DNA of 64,000 nucleotides from positions 1 to 64,000 of the forward strand of contig JAILRU010000048.1 in assembly GCA_024697945.1 (NCBI GenBank). The letters run 5' to 3'. Position 1 is the stretch's first letter. The number at the start of each line of letters is the position of its first letter. The stretch comes from Bacteroidaceae bacterium (GTDB lineage: Bacteria > Bacteroidota > Bacteroidia > Bacteroidales > Bacteroidaceae). A program made the translations under genes and the position numbers. The notes beneath the pieces were generated by a model. The model made no database searches, had not been told where the DNA came from, and saw only the letters and a list, made by a program, of their open reading frames with translations. Below, piece after piece: positions 18,299-29,650 of this stretch.

Positions 18299-19133
18299 TG
18301 ATTATACAGTCTGCAGGAGCCTTCTGATTCCCGTCGATGATGAGTTCTCCGATATGTCCGGCTACTGTTATGCTGCCGCTGGTGGGATTCTTGATGCTGT
18401 GTATGTCCCCTTTGATAGTGGCTTTTACCGTACTGTACTCAAGAGCAAGGTTGGCATCGGCTCCAAAGGTGCAGTCCACCAGGGTCAGATTCTCGCAATA
18501 GCATAGTGGCTGTTCGCCTGTGATATGACAGCGGATGAGAGTAAGGCCCCGGCTGTACCATGCCAGATACTCACCGTTGATTTCGCAGTCTGTAATGGTG
18601 ACGTTCTCGCAGTCCCAAAGTGCATCCTTACTGTTGAGCAGGGAGTTCTTTATCTCCACGTTCTTGCTGTACTGGAAGGCATAGTTACCCTCTAAATGCA
18701 GATGGTCAATGTAGATGTTGTCGGTGCGCATCCCCAAATAATCAGCATTCAGTATTTCGCTGTTCCGTATATCCACATGGTCGCAATCCCAAAGCGTCTC
18801 TAATGCATTGGTGAAATGGCAGTTCTGTACTTCGATGCCCTGCATGCGGCGGAACATCTTGGGCGCGTCCACCAGACAATCTACAAGCCTGCCCTCTTTG
18901 CTGTACCATAGCGAAGAGCGTGCCGAGGTCTCGAAACGGCATTTGCTGGCTAAGAACTTCTTGCATTCCCAGAAGACATACTTGCCCTCGAAAGTGCAGT
19001 CGTAGGCTTCGATATTGCCACTCTCCTTGATGCTTGACTCACCGAGGTGGATGGTCACACGTTCCAGCCTGGCATCGTGCAACTTATAGAGTGGCCGCTC
19101 ACCTCCAAATTCCTTATCCTGAATAACAACCAT
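18279..19133 (-). CDS. DUF3737-like right-handed beta-helix protein
   Basis: Repeating hydrophobic/polar pattern ...DCTFEGKYVFWECKKFLASKCRFETSARSSLWYSKEG. Overlaps the MATE gene by 20 bp. Confidence 0.8.
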   Translation of the reverse strand: MVVIQDKEFGGERPLYKLHDARLERVTIHLGESSIKESGNIEAYDCTFEGKYVFWECKKFLASKCRFETSARSSLWYSKEGRLVDCLVDAPKMFRRMQGIEVQNCHFTNALETLWDCDHVDIRNSEILNADYLGMRTDNIYIDHLHLEGNYAFQYSKNVEIKNSLLNSKDALWDCENVTITDCEINGEYLAWYSRGLTLIRCHITGEQPLCYCENLTLVDCTFGADANLALEYSTVKATIKGDIHSIKNPTSGSITVAGHIGELIIDGNQKAPADCIINEIHAE

Positions 19134-19213
19134 CTATATTTTATTTACTATTTTACGATTTACGATGTACTATTTATTTACGTAAATAGTAAATTGTCAA
19201 ATCGTAAATGAAA

Positions 19214-20911
19214 TTAGTCTTCCATCAATTTCCTATACCTTATCCTCTTTGGCTCTTCAAGACCGAGGCGCTTGAGCTTGTTTGCCTCGTATTCAGTGTA
19301 GCTGCCTTCGAAGTAGAAGACATTGCCGTCGCCTTCGTATGCAAGGATATGCGTGCAGATGCGGTCCAGAAACCAACGGTCGTGACTGATGACAACGGCA
19401 CAGCCTGCGAAGTTCTCCAGACCTTCTTCCAAAGCACGCAGCGTGTTGACGTCGATATCGTTGGTCGGCTCGTCGAGCAACAGCACGTTGCCTTCCTGCT
19501 TGAGTGCCATGGCGAGGTGCAGTCGGTTACGCTCACCACCAGACAGCACGCCACACTTCTTCTCCTGGTCAGCTCCATTGAAGTTGAAGCGGCTCAGATA
19601 GGCACGAACGTTGATGTCTCGTCCGCCCATTCTTATCAGCTCGTTGCCTTGCGAGATGACCTGGAACACACTTTCGTCTGCCTTTATATCCTTGTGGCTC
19701 TGGTCTACGTATGCCAGTTTGACCGTCTCTCCCACCTCGAAGGTTCCTGAGTCGGGTTGCTCCAAGCCCATAATCATGCGGAACAGAGTTGTCTTGCCTG
19801 CTCCATTGGGGCCAATAACACCTACGATTCCATTGGGGGGCAACATGAAGTCCAGATTCTTGATGAGCACCTTGTCGCCGTATGCTTTGTTCAGTCCGTG
19901 AGCCTCTATCACCTTGTTGCCCAGACGAGGGCCGTTAGGAATGAAGATTTCCAGCTTCTCCTCGCGCTCTTTCTGCTCCTCGTTCAGCATCTTGTCATAA
20001 GAGTTCAGACGGGCCTTACCCTTTGCCTGACGGGCTTTTGGAGCCATACGTACCCATTCCAGCTCCCGCTCCAAAGCCTTGCGCCGCTTGCTGGCCACCT
20101 TCTCTTCCTGAGCCATACGCTTGGTCTTTTGCTCAAGCCATGAGGAGTAGTTGCCCTGCCAGGGTATGCCTTCGCCTCGGTCGAGCTCCAGAATCCAACC
20201 AGCTACATCATCAAGGAAATAACGGTCATGAGTGACGGCGATGACGGTTCCCTCATATTGCGTGAGGTGCTGTTCGAGCCAGTCAATACTCTCTGCATCA
20301 AGATGGTTGGTAGGCTCGTCGAGCAACAGTACATCGGGCTTCTGCAAGAGCAGGCGACAAAGTGCAACACGACGGCGTTCTCCACCAGAGAGGTTCCTGA
20401 CGGGTTGGTCGGCTGGAGGACAACGCAGCGCATCCATTGCACGTTCCAGTTTGCTGTCAAGGTTCCATGCGTCGGTGCTGTCGATGATGTCCTGTAGCTC
20501 ACCCTGACGAGCAAAGAGCTGGTTCATCTTGTCCTCGTCCTCATAGTATTCAGGCAGGCCGAACTTCTGATTTATCTCCTCATATTCTTTCAGGGCATCC
20601 ACGATGTGCTGCACACCTTCCTTCACCACTTCTATGACCGTCTTGTCATCGTCAAGCTTGGGTTCCTGCTCCAAATAGCCGACACTATAGCCTGGACTCC
20701 ATACCACATTCCCCTGATATTGCTGCTCAATGCCGGCAATAATCTTCATGAGGGTTGACTTACCAGCACCATTCATGCCTACGATGCCAATCTTAGCGCC
20801 GTAGAAGAAAGAGAGGTAGATGTTCTTGAGGATTTGTTTCTGGTTCTGCTGGATGACCTTGCTCACGCCGACCATCGAGAAGATGACCTTCTTGTCATCT
20901 GTCGTTGCCAT
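19214..20911 (-). CDS. ettA: energy-dependent translational throttle protein EttA (ABC-F)
   Basis: Two ABC domains; GMNGAGKSTLMKIIAGIEQ, LSGGERRRVALCRLLLQKPDVLLLDEPTNHLD, GPNGAGKTTLFRMIMG. Confidence 0.95.
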   Translation of the reverse strand: MATTDDKKVIFSMVGVSKVIQQNQKQILKNIYLSFFYGAKIGIVGMNGAGKSTLMKIIAGIEQQYQGNVVWSPGYSVGYLEQEPKLDDDKTVIEVVKEGVQHIVDALKEYEEINQKFGLPEYYEDEDKMNQLFARQGELQDIIDSTDAWNLDSKLERAMDALRCPPADQPVRNLSGGERRRVALCRLLLQKPDVLLLDEPTNHLDAESIDWLEQHLTQYEGTVIAVTHDRYFLDDVAGWILELDRGEGIPWQGNYSSWLEQKTKRMAQEEKVASKRRKALERELEWVRMAPKARQAKGKARLNSYDKMLNEEQKEREEKLEIFIPNGPRLGNKVIEAHGLNKAYGDKVLIKNLDFMLPPNGIVGVIGPNGAGKTTLFRMIMGLEQPDSGTFEVGETVKLAYVDQSHKDIKADESVFQVISQGNELIRMGGRDINVRAYLSRFNFNGADQEKKCGVLSGGERNRLHLAMALKQEGNVLLLDEPTNDIDVNTLRALEEGLENFAGCAVVISHDRWFLDRICTHILAYEGDGNVFYFEGSYTEYEANKLKRLGLEEPKRIRYRKLMED

Positions 20912-20914
20912 AGC

Positions 20915-21325
20915 TTATTCCAATTTGTCGTTGCTGAGCTTTATCGCCTTGTAGGCTTGCTGCGTAGTGAGCACCGTCTTGAATTTTGCGTAGTGCTTGC
21001 GATGTATTGCCGGTTCCTTCTCCTCCTGTTTCTGCTTGGCCTCGAAGAGCTGATCGCATTGAGCTGGAGTGAGCTTGTTTGCATCGATGGCATCCTGCAA
21101 CTCGTCTTTGAGATTCTTGTAGGAGTCTTTCAGGTCCCCAAGTTCTTTAAGATAGGCATCGAGCAGAGGCCTGAACTTTTCTTGTACATCACTTTTAAGC
21201 CTGAGGTTCTTCAGGACGTAGGCTATACGTGCATCCCGTTTCTTGCCAGCTTGGGCAGTGGTGGGCATGGCAGCGGACAAGCTGATGAGCATGGCCGCGA
21301 TGAGCATGAAATGTTTCATAATCAT
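20915..21325 (-). CDS. small exported protein of unknown function
   Basis: 136 aa with signal peptide MKHFMLIAAMLISLSAAMPTTAQA. Confidence 0.7.
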   Translation of the reverse strand: MIMKHFMLIAAMLISLSAAMPTTAQAGKKRDARIAYVLKNLRLKSDVQEKFRPLLDAYLKELGDLKDSYKNLKDELQDAIDANKLTPAQCDQLFEAKQKQEEKEPAIHRKHYAKFKTVLTTQQAYKAIKLSNDKLE

Positions 21326-21375
21326 AATATTTATATATAAGTTAAAAGGAAGTTAAAGAGGAAGCTAAAGGGATT

Positions 21376-22845
21376 CTATTTTCCAGCGAAGCGGCTATAG
21401 ATAACCTGCATCTTGATGGGATTGGCTGCTGTGCCACGTACCAGCTTGGTGCTGCAGAGACTCAAGTCTTGATTGACAGACACTTGTGTGGTATATCCGT
21501 AGCTGTCCGTCGTAGAGGCGGCTGTGACGGGTACTAACACTACATGGTTCCACTCAGGATGTGCAGCCTCCCATTCTTCTTCTGTCATGTTCTGTGCCTT
21601 CATACCTGCCAACTTCTCATTATGGCAATAAGAAATGAGGCGACTGATGTTGCTGAAATTGTAAGAGTTGTAGGTCGGGAAGAAGGATGTGGTGAAAGAC
21701 TGCTGGGAGTCGCTAACCTGATGCTCCTCAAAGAATCGAGTGAAGTTCTGTTTACGCACAAGCAAAAGTTCCTGCGGAATGCCTAAAGCATAGTCGTCAT
21801 CCTGTGCATCTTCGTCCTGATTGTTGACACGGGTGAGGGAAAGGGAGGCACGGGTGATGCTGTCGTTTTCGTGTCCCCTGTAGATTTCATCTACGGGAAG
21901 AATGAGTTCGGTGCATATGCCTGCTGGCGTCTTGAGGTATGTGTAGTTTTCGTTGCCTATAAGCTTTTCAAGATTGGAGCTCTCGAACTCTGTACATTGA
22001 ATCACTTCCGGAGTGGCTGAGAAGCGACAATATCCTGCGATTATAGAATCAGGGTATGCCTCGCTTTTGAAGCGGAAGTTAAGGTTCATGGTGCATACTT
22101 CCAGATTGAGCATGGTACCGGTGCCTCCAACTGTGCGGAACAGGAAGCCCGGACAGACGTTGCGGATAAAGGTGTAGGAATCGCGGAAGAATCCAGGATT
22201 GCTGTAGTACGTTTCCATGATGTTCTCTCCAAATTCTCTCGGCAAGACAATGCGAACATTGTCTGAGTAGTCCTGTTTGCTACGATAAGCTTCGCTCAAT
22301 GCATAGTCGGTGGCAGTGAATACTTTGGTGGTGATAGGTCCCTGTTCCGTATCCGTGAATTGCCAGAGGTCTGTGTTGGTGTAAAGCTTTGCAGACTCTT
22401 TGAGAAGCTTGTTCTCGTTCATGCTGAGGGGCCATACTTCAACCTTCATCGGGTTGTTCTTGTCGCCAAAGGTGTCTTTGATGAAAAGATGTAGCTCAAT
22501 GGAATCACAGAGATACCCATCCTCACCGGGAATGATGTCTGCCCTCTCGGGAAATGAGTAGTTCTCAAAGGAATGGAACTGAGTGGCAAAAGTGGCTGTG
22601 ATGGCTTCGTCTGTTTCCGGGTCAATAACTCTGCCTAAATAGCAGGTTGTACTGCTGGCCGACACAACTGCATTGAGCATGTCGTTCGAGAGGACACCAA
22701 AGGATTCGTTCGAAGTACTGACAGCATCCTGCACGGGAAATACTCCCAATGAACCTGTATCCTCGGTGCAACTTATCAGTAGGAAGGCTATGACCAAGAT
22801 AGTAGCAGGCCATACCCGCAAAGATTTTTCCACGTTTCTTAACAC
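21376..22845 (-). CDS. DUF4270-like lipoprotein
   Basis: ILVIAFLLISCTEDTGSLGVFP lipobox. The ORF-track start (23013) overlaps the upstream glycogen synthase gene and encodes microrepeat; GTG at 22843-22845 is a better start. Confidence 0.75.
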   Translation of the reverse strand: MLRNVEKSLRVWPATILVIAFLLISCTEDTGSLGVFPVQDAVSTSNESFGVLSNDMLNAVVSASSTTCYLGRVIDPETDEAITATFATQFHSFENYSFPERADIIPGEDGYLCDSIELHLFIKDTFGDKNNPMKVEVWPLSMNENKLLKESAKLYTNTDLWQFTDTEQGPITTKVFTATDYALSEAYRSKQDYSDNVRIVLPREFGENIMETYYSNPGFFRDSYTFIRNVCPGFLFRTVGGTGTMLNLEVCTMNLNFRFKSEAYPDSIIAGYCRFSATPEVIQCTEFESSNLEKLIGNENYTYLKTPAGICTELILPVDEIYRGHENDSITRASLSLTRVNNQDEDAQDDDYALGIPQELLLVRKQNFTRFFEEHQVSDSQQSFTTSFFPTYNSYNFSNISRLISYCHNEKLAGMKAQNMTEEEWEAAHPEWNHVVLVPVTAASTTDSYGYTTQVSVNQDLSLCSTKLVRGTAANPIKMQVIYSRFAGK

Positions 22846-22891
22846 TACTTTAACTCTAAACTCTAAACTTTCAACTCTCAACTCCAAAAAC

Positions 22892-23752
22892 TCACTCCTC
22901 TTCCTCCTCCACTCTTCCGATGTTCCAGATGGTATCGTAGAAAGGAGTGTAGCTGATGCCATAGTTCTCAACGCTGACAGGTTGCATGCAAGGCTTTTCC
23001 AACCCTTCTGCATATTTTGTCAACTCTTCGTTCTCTGCAAGGAAACCAATACCATCTGCATACTTGATGCCTAGCTTGTTAAGCATGGGAACGAGCTTTT
23101 TCTCGCCCAGGCCTCTTGTGGCTGAGATTGTGGCATTGCGGTAAGATATGATACCCTCAATGTTTGCAGGGATTGGGGCAGCAAGCATCTGCGTCGAAGG
23201 AGTGAAGATGACCTTGCAGTCGCGGAACGAAGGCTCCTCAGCGTATGCGGTCTTGGCATAAAGGGGAAGGAAACTGCTCATCCAGCCCAGGCAATGTATG
23301 ATGTCGGGGGCCCATTTCAGCTTCTTGATGGTTTCCAGAACACCGCGGGCAAAGAAAGCGGCACGTTCGGCATTATCCTCATACTCTTCACCTTCAATGT
23401 CAAAAGCCATTTTGCGCCCAGTGAAGAAGTCGTCGTTGTCGATGAAGTAAATCTGCATTTTGGCAGCCATAATGCTTGCCACTTTGATGACGAGAGGATG
23501 GTCTGTGTCATCCACGACAATGTTCATGCCACTCAGCCTGATAACTTCGTGCAGTTGGTTGCGACGCTCGTTGATGATACCCCATTTGGGCATAAAAGAG
23601 CGTATCTCCCTGCTCTTTTCCTGAACAGCCTGAGGCAGATATCTGCCCATTGTTGCCATATCGCTTTCAGGCACAAAAGGCAGCATCTCTTGTGTGACAA
23701 AGAGTATCTTCTTGGCTTTCGTCATCTTTTTTATGCTATAAAAGCTGTGCAA
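22892..23752 (-). CDS. short glycogen/starch synthase-like protein (GT5 N-terminal domain only); start may be MTKAKK at about 23725
   Basis: KKILFVTQEMLPFVPESDMATMGRYLPQAVQEKSREIRSFMPKWGIINERR. Confidence 0.8.
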   Translation of the reverse strand: MHSFYSIKKMTKAKKILFVTQEMLPFVPESDMATMGRYLPQAVQEKSREIRSFMPKWGIINERRNQLHEVIRLSGMNIVVDDTDHPLVIKVASIMAAKMQIYFIDNDDFFTGRKMAFDIEGEEYEDNAERAAFFARGVLETIKKLKWAPDIIHCLGWMSSFLPLYAKTAYAEEPSFRDCKVIFTPSTQMLAAPIPANIEGIISYRNATISATRGLGEKKLVPMLNKLGIKYADGIGFLAENEELTKYAEGLEKPCMQPVSVENYGISYTPFYDTIWNIGRVEEEEE

Positions 23753-23864
23753 AATTACAATTTTTTTTTCAATTTACAATGAAAATGTGCTGCTTTTCGT
23801 GCTTTTTGGAATAAAAAATACAAAATAATTCTAAAATCTTATCCCTTAATTCTTAATTTATTCG

Positions 23865-23872
23865 TATCTTTG
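23865..23872 (+). promoter_or_regulatory. -7 box TATCTTTG for panC
   Basis: TTCGTATCTTTGCACG 21 bp before the panC ATG. Confidence 0.65.
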
Positions 23873-23892
23873 CACGATTTTCTGTATATACC

Positions 23893-24735
23893 ATGGAAGT
23901 AATAAGCAAAATCTCCCAACTTCGTGAGCGTTTGTCGCAACTCCGTAACGAGGGAAAAAGTATCGGTCTGGTGCCCACTATGGGTGCTTTGCACGAGGGA
24001 CATGCCTCACTTGTTAGAAGAAGCGTGAAGGAAAATGACGTTACCGTAGTAAGTGTTTTCCTGAATCCAACTCAGTTTAATGACCCAAAAGATTTGGAAC
24101 GCTATCCGCGTACTCTTGAGGCTGATTGCCGTTTGCTCGATGAATGCGGTGCAGACATTGCCTTCGCACCGAGCGTAAAGGAAATCTACCCTGAACCGGA
24201 TACCCGCCTGTTCAGTTATCCTCCCACTGATAGTGTCATGGAAGGGGCTATGCGTCCAGGACATTTCAACGGCGTTTGTCAAATAGTGAGCAAACTCTTG
24301 TCGTACGTTGAGCCAGACCGAGCCTATTTCGGAGAAAAGGACTATCAGCAGATTGCCGTTATTCGCCGCATGGTTGACGACCTCGGTTTCAAGTTGCAGA
24401 TTGTGCCTTGTCCCGTAGTACGGCAGAGCGACGGACTGGCACTGAGCAGCCGCAATACGCTCCTTTCTGACGAGGAACGTGTCACTGCTGCCAATATCTA
24501 CCGCATTTTGGACAAAAGCCGTTCCCTTGGCTTGACGGTTCAGGAGACCCACGATTATGTCGTCGGGGAAATAAACAGCATCCCTGGTCTGACGGTGCAG
24601 TACTTCAGCATCGTAGATGGGGATAGCTTGGCAGATGTAACCTCATGGGACGAAGCACCAAGCGTTGTGGGATGTATCACGGTCTTCTGTGGAACAAAAC
24701 CAATAAGACTCATAGACCATATTAGATATAAATAG
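23893..24735 (+). CDS. panC: pantothenate synthetase
   Basis: [37 protein letters not shown]. Confidence 0.97.
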   Translation: MEVISKISQLRERLSQLRNEGKSIGLVPTMGALHEGHASLVRRSVKENDVTVVSVFLNPTQFNDPKDLERYPRTLEADCRLLDECGADIAFAPSVKEIYPEPDTRLFSYPPTDSVMEGAMRPGHFNGVCQIVSKLLSYVEPDRAYFGEKDYQQIAVIRRMVDDLGFKLQIVPCPVVRQSDGLALSSRNTLLSDEERVTAANIYRILDKSRSLGLTVQETHDYVVGEINSIPGLTVQYFSIVDGDSLADVTSWDEAPSVVGCITVFCGTKPIRLIDHIRYK

Positions 24736-24737
24736 AT

Positions 24738-25079
24738 ATGATGATTGAAGTATTGAAATCAAAGCTTCACATGGTAACAGTTACTGAAGCTAATCTCAAT
24801 TATATGGGTAGCATTACCATCGACGAGGATCTGATGGATGCTGCAGGACTCATAGCCGGAGAGAAAGTCCAGGTTGTGAACAACAACAACGGAGAGCGTT
24901 TCGAGACTTATGTTATTCGTGGCGAACGTGGTACGGGCTGCATCTGTCTCAACGGCGCTGCGGCTCGCAAGGTGCTAGTTGGAGATACCGTCATTATCAT
25001 CTCATACGCCCTTATGGACTTCGAGGAGGCACGCTCTTTCAAGCCAAAGGTTGTCTTCCCAAAGAATAACCGACTTTAA
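24738..25079 (+). CDS. panD: aspartate 1-decarboxylase
   Basis: [36 protein letters not shown] with the GS processing site. Confidence 0.97.
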   Translation: MMIEVLKSKLHMVTVTEANLNYMGSITIDEDLMDAAGLIAGEKVQVVNNNNGERFETYVIRGERGTGCICLNGAAARKVLVGDTVIIISYALMDFEEARSFKPKVVFPKNNRL

Positions 25080-25117
25080 TTCATTGTATTAGACATTCAG
25101 GAATAGAGCTATAGATT

Positions 25118-25149
25118 AAAAGGAGGGTGGCACTGCCATCCTCCTTTTT
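25118..25149. terminator. bidirectional terminator between panD and the mutB operon
   Basis: AAAAGGAGGGTGGCACTGCCATCCTCCTTTTT. Confidence 0.85.
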
Positions 25150-25181
25150 GATTCCACATTCGTGGAGTCTTTGTGGGAATC

Positions 25182-25346
25182 CTATTCGTCTCCCCACAAA
25201 TTCCAGTCAGCTTCTGGCGCACGGGCACTGCCATCGCTGCCACCGCCATCCTCTATGTTAGCATTGTTGTTGAGACTTTCACAGAGGAGATTCGCTGGCA
25301 GGGCGCTTTCCACGTTTACGATAGGTGTCGAATATGCTTTTTTCAT
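25182..25346 (-). CDS. 54-aa Gly/Asp-rich-tailed small protein (below ORF-track cutoff)
   Basis: MKKAYSTPIVNVESALPANLLCESLNNNANIEDGGGSDGSARAPEADWNLWGDE; starts 15 bp after the mutB stop and lies before the terminator. Confidence 0.7.
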   Translation of the reverse strand: MKKAYSTPIVNVESALPANLLCESLNNNANIEDGGGSDGSARAPEADWNLWGDE

Positions 25347-25361
25347 TATTAGGTAAAGTTT

Positions 25362-27530
25362 TTACTCTTCGCCAAGCAGAATCTTCATCATCTCACAGGC
25401 TGAATATGGAACAGGAGTGCCGGGACCGAAGATGCAGGCAACACCAGCATTGTAGAGGAAGTCGTAGTCCTGTGCAGGGATGACACCGCCGGCGGTAACC
25501 ATGATGTCCTCACGGCCCAGCTTCTTCAGCTCTTCGATGAGCTGAGGAATGAGGGTCTTGTGACCTGCTGCCAGAGAGCTGGCTCCTACGATATCCACGT
25601 CGTTCTCTACTGCCTGACGAGCTGCTTCAGCTGGTGTCTGGAACAAGGGTCCCATATCCACGTCGAAGCCACAGTCGGCATAACCCGTGGCAACAACTTT
25701 AGCACCACGGTCGTGACCGTCCTGACCCATCTTGGCAACCATGATGCGAGGACGACGGCCTTCCTTCTTGGCAAACTCATCGGTCATGGCACAAGCCTTG
25801 TCGAAGAATTTGTCGTTCTTACTTTCACTTCTATACACGCCTGAAATTGTTCTGATTACTGCTTTGTAACGGCCCACGATGGCTTCGCAGGCATCACTGA
25901 TTTCACCCAAAGTGGCACGATGGCCTGCAGCCGTGACTGCCAGGTCGAGCAAGTTGTGCTCGCTCTTCTTGCCTTCGTTGAACTCGCGGACACACTCCGT
26001 AATGGCCTCCAGGTCTTTCTTGACCTGAGCCTCGTCGCGCTTTGCCCTGAGTTGCTTCAAGGACTCTTCCTGCTGCAGACGAACTGCGGTGTTGTCAATC
26101 TCCAGAATGTCGATAGGGTCTTCGTGGTCGAGACGGTACTTGTTCACACCGACGATGGTCTGTACGCCGCTGTCGATGCGAGCCTGAGTACGTGCCGAAG
26201 CCTCTTCAATACGCATCTTTGGCAGACCGGTCTCGATGGCCTTAGCCATACCGCCAAGCTTCTCGATTTCCTGAATGTGCTCCCAAGCCTTGTGGTACAA
26301 CTCGTAGGTGAGCTTCTCCACATAGTAGGAACCAGCCCATGGGTCGATGTGCTTGCAGACCTGTGTCTCGTTCTGGATGTAAATCTGCGTGTTACGTGCA
26401 ATACGGGCACTGAAGTCAGTAGGCAGGGCAATTGCCTCGTCCAGGGCGTTGGTGTGCAGAGACTGGGTATGACCCAGCACGGCAGCCATAGCCTCGATAC
26501 AGGTACGGCCCACGTTGTTGAAGGGGTCTTGCTCTGTCAGAGACCAACCAGATGTCTGAGAGTGGGTACGCAGAGCCATTGACTTCGGGTTCTTGGCTCC
26601 GAAGCTCTTCACAATCTTCGCCCACAGTAGGCGACCTGCACGCATCTTCGCAATTTCCATGAAGTGGTTCACGCCGATGGCCCAGAAGAAGCTGAGACGT
26701 GGAGCGAAAGCATCCACCTCGATTCCCGCATTGATACCTGCACGCAGGTAGTCCATACCGTCGGCCAGAGTGTAGGCCAGCTCGATGTCAGCCGTTGCAC
26801 CAGCCTCTTGCATGTGGTAGCCGGAGATGGAGATGCTGTTGAACTTCGGCATCTTCTGAGAGGTGAACTCGAAGATGTCGGCAATAATCTTCATCGAGAA
26901 TGCTGGCGGATAGATGTAGGTGTTACGCACCATGAACTCCTTCAGAATATCGTTCTGGATGGTACCTGCCATCTCTTCCAACTGAGCACCTTGCTCCAAG
27001 CCTGCATTGATGTAGAAGGCGAGGACGGGCAGCACGGCGCCGTTCATCGTCATGGAGACGGACATCTTGTTCAAGGGGATGCCGTCGAACAAGACCTTCA
27101 TGTTCTCCAAGGAGCAGATGCTCACACCAGCCTTACCCACGTCGCCTACAACACGCTGGTTGTCGGGGTCATAGCCACGGTGTGTGGGAAGGTCGAAGGC
27201 AACGGACAGACCTTTCTGACCGGAAGCCAGGTTCCTGCGATAGAATGCGTTGGACTCTTCTGCCGTAGAGAAGCCGGCATACTGACGGATAGTCCACGGG
27301 CGGAAGGGGTACATCATGCTGTACGGGCCACGAAGGAAGGGAGGAATGCCAGCAGCGAAGTTCAGGTGCTCCATGCCTTCGAGGTCTTCCTTAGTATATA
27401 CGGGTTGAATGTCAATCTGCTCGGCTGTCTTCCAGTTGGCAGTGATACCATTCTCCTTTTGCCAGGCCTGGCCGTTCTTAGCCTCAATGCCTGCAAAAAT
27501 ATCTATGTTATTGAATTGTTTGCGTGCCAT
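25362..27530 (-). CDS. mutB: methylmalonyl-CoA mutase large subunit
   Basis: B12-binding [71 protein letters not shown]. Confidence 0.96.
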   Translation of the reverse strand: MARKQFNNIDIFAGIEAKNGQAWQKENGITANWKTAEQIDIQPVYTKEDLEGMEHLNFAAGIPPFLRGPYSMMYPFRPWTIRQYAGFSTAEESNAFYRRNLASGQKGLSVAFDLPTHRGYDPDNQRVVGDVGKAGVSICSLENMKVLFDGIPLNKMSVSMTMNGAVLPVLAFYINAGLEQGAQLEEMAGTIQNDILKEFMVRNTYIYPPAFSMKIIADIFEFTSQKMPKFNSISISGYHMQEAGATADIELAYTLADGMDYLRAGINAGIEVDAFAPRLSFFWAIGVNHFMEIAKMRAGRLLWAKIVKSFGAKNPKSMALRTHSQTSGWSLTEQDPFNNVGRTCIEAMAAVLGHTQSLHTNALDEAIALPTDFSARIARNTQIYIQNETQVCKHIDPWAGSYYVEKLTYELYHKAWEHIQEIEKLGGMAKAIETGLPKMRIEEASARTQARIDSGVQTIVGVNKYRLDHEDPIDILEIDNTAVRLQQEESLKQLRAKRDEAQVKKDLEAITECVREFNEGKKSEHNLLDLAVTAAGHRATLGEISDACEAIVGRYKAVIRTISGVYRSESKNDKFFDKACAMTDEFAKKEGRRPRIMVAKMGQDGHDRGAKVVATGYADCGFDVDMGPLFQTPAEAARQAVENDVDIVGASSLAAGHKTLIPQLIEELKKLGREDIMVTAGGVIPAQDYDFLYNAGVACIFGPGTPVPYSACEMMKILLGEE

Positions 27531-27532
27531 AA

Positions 27533-29383
27533 TCAGATTCCGAGTTTTGCATTGTACTCCTTAAGAGTCTCAAGCTGGTTAGACCTTACATGGATGAAGT
27601 TCTCGATGCCTGCTGCCTTGAGGTCCTCTGTGCAGGCGGGTGCACCTGCTACAACGTAGAGAGCACGGCCGTTCAGATACTTGAAGGCAGGGATAGCATA
27701 TTCAGCATACTCGTCGTCGCTGGAGCAGATGACAACGATGTCGGCACCTGCGGCGAGGGCTGCGTCAACACCTTCCTCAACAGTCTTGAAGCCCAGGTTG
27801 TCAATAACCTGATAGCCTGCAGCAGCCAGGAAGTTACAGCTGAACTGGGCACGGGCCTGACGCATAGCCAGGTTGCCGATGGTCAGCATGAATGCAACGG
27901 GGACCTTCGCAGCCTTCTCTGTCTTGAGGCGCAGAGCCTCGAAGTCACTTGCAAGACGTGATGTCTTGATGGCAGGAATCTCACTCTCGCAGCCACAGCT
28001 ATTCTTACAGCAGCACTCAACAGGTTCTTTCCCTTCGCTCTTCTCCGTGAAGTTGGGGAACTGGTTGGTGCCAAGCAGGAATTCCTTGCGCTTGTCGGCA
28101 TTGGCATGACGGGCAGCATTAGTCTCGTTGATGGTCTTCTGAACAGAACCAGCCTTAGCAGCAGCCAGGAAACCGCCTTCTTCCTCTACGGCGAGGAAGA
28201 GCTTCCAAGCCTGGCCTGCCAAAGCAGAGGTCAGTTCCTCGATGAAATAAGAACCGCCTGCCACATCCACCATGCGGTCGAAGTGGCACTCGTCTTTCAG
28301 CAGCAACTGCTGGTTGCGGGCAATGCGCTCTGCAAAGTCAGTCGGAGTCTCGTAGGGCACGTCGAAGGGAGTCACCACGATACTGTCCACGCCTCCCAGG
28401 GCAGCCGACATAGCCTCGGTCTGAGAGCGAAGCATATTCACGTAGCTGTCGAAGAGCGTCTGGTTGTAGGTCGTGGTGAAAGCGCAGACGTGCATCTTGG
28501 CGCTCTCCTTGCAAGCCGTATATTGGCTTACAATCTGAGCCCACAGCATACGGGCAGCACGTACCTTCGCAATCTCCATGAAATAAACGCCGTTGATGCC
28601 CAGGTTGAACTTGATGCTCTGGGCAGCCAGTTCAGGAGCCACACCAGCTTCAGTCAGTTCTGCCAGGTACTCATTGCCCCAAGCCAGGGCATAGCCAAGG
28701 TCCTGATAGCTGTAGGCACCGGCATTCGTGAGCTTGAAGGCATTCACTGCGATGGGGCGGAACTTGGGATAGGCGGCAAACGTCTCCACCAGCGTCTTGG
28801 CATTAGCCAGCACGTCGGTCGTGTCCTTGCCCTTCATGAGCATCTTCTCCAATGGGTCGAAGCTGAGGCTGCCCTCAATCTTCTGAGCGTCAGCACCCTT
28901 CTTCTGGAAGTAAGCCACGAGAATCTGAGCCAGCTCGACTGCCTTGCACTGGCAGGTGCAGAAGTTCAGCTCAACACAATCCACATAGATGCCCTCCAGC
29001 AGGGTGTCGATGTACTCGGCACTCACTTTCTCCTTGGGGATGCAGAAGCCCAGGCTTGTCACACCCTTGTTCAGGATGTCCATTACCTTCGCATTAGCCT
29101 CCTTCGGGCAATCACACTTGATGTCCTGACGGACATACCATTCATTGTTGTCGGCCTTGTTGCCGCGAACATAGGGGAACTCGCCTGGGAGGGCGTTCAC
29201 GAGGGGTAGCTTGTCCACATCCTCCTTCAGGTAGAAAGGCTCCATGCTGAAACCCTCGTTGGTTCTCCACACCATTTTCTTCTGATAATCCGCACCCTTG
29301 AGGTCCACCTCAATCTTGTCGCGCCATTCCTGGCGGCTCGGGGCGGTAAAGTCAGAAAAGAGTTTTTCTTTACTATCTGCCAT
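27533..29383 (-). CDS. mutA: methylmalonyl-CoA mutase small subunit (start trimmed to MADSKEKL)
   Basis: Homologous architecture upstream of mutB. The ORF-track N-terminal extension MCAFKHKP... overlaps the promoter region. Confidence 0.92.
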   Translation of the reverse strand: MADSKEKLFSDFTAPSRQEWRDKIEVDLKGADYQKKMVWRTNEGFSMEPFYLKEDVDKLPLVNALPGEFPYVRGNKADNNEWYVRQDIKCDCPKEANAKVMDILNKGVTSLGFCIPKEKVSAEYIDTLLEGIYVDCVELNFCTCQCKAVELAQILVAYFQKKGADAQKIEGSLSFDPLEKMLMKGKDTTDVLANAKTLVETFAAYPKFRPIAVNAFKLTNAGAYSYQDLGYALAWGNEYLAELTEAGVAPELAAQSIKFNLGINGVYFMEIAKVRAARMLWAQIVSQYTACKESAKMHVCAFTTTYNQTLFDSYVNMLRSQTEAMSAALGGVDSIVVTPFDVPYETPTDFAERIARNQQLLLKDECHFDRMVDVAGGSYFIEELTSALAGQAWKLFLAVEEEGGFLAAAKAGSVQKTINETNAARHANADKRKEFLLGTNQFPNFTEKSEGKEPVECCCKNSCGCESEIPAIKTSRLASDFEALRLKTEKAAKVPVAFMLTIGNLAMRQARAQFSCNFLAAAGYQVIDNLGFKTVEEGVDAALAAGADIVVICSSDDEYAEYAIPAFKYLNGRALYVVAGAPACTEDLKAAGIENFIHVRSNQLETLKEYNAKLGI

Positions 29384-29431
29384 AATTAAAAATAGAAATA
29401 TGTTGTTTTTAGGTTTATGCTTAAAAGCGCA

Positions 29432-29439
29432 CAAAGGTA
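29432..29439 (-). promoter_or_regulatory. -7 box TACCTTTG for the mutA-mutB operon
   Basis: CAAAGGTA on the + strand 49 bp upstream of the mutA start. Confidence 0.55.
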
Positions 29440-29589
29440 CAAATAAAAGTGAAAAGTGAAAAGTGAAAAGTGAAAAATTATTCGTTTGTCTGCTATTTTA
29501 TGCTTTTTTCCTTTAAACTTTGGACTATGAATTCGCGATAAATTTGAATTTTTCATTCATTCATCCTTTCATTTTTTCATTTTTTATCG

Positions 29590-29597
29590 TACCTTTG
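29590..29597 (+). promoter_or_regulatory. -7 box TACCTTTG upstream of the transporter gene
   Basis: TCGTACCTTTGCACCC. Confidence 0.6.
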
Positions 29598-29650
29598 CAC
29601 CCGAATACAAATAGTAAATCGTAAATCGATAAATCGTAAATTACAATAAG

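Noticed and set aside
22892-23752. Truncated glycogen synthase as a pseudogene
   Set aside because: Short GT5-only proteins beside panC are, to my knowledge, a regular feature of Bacteroidales, and the ORF is intact.
28106-29209. 367-aa + strand ORF antisense to mutA
   Set aside because: Shadow of mutA.
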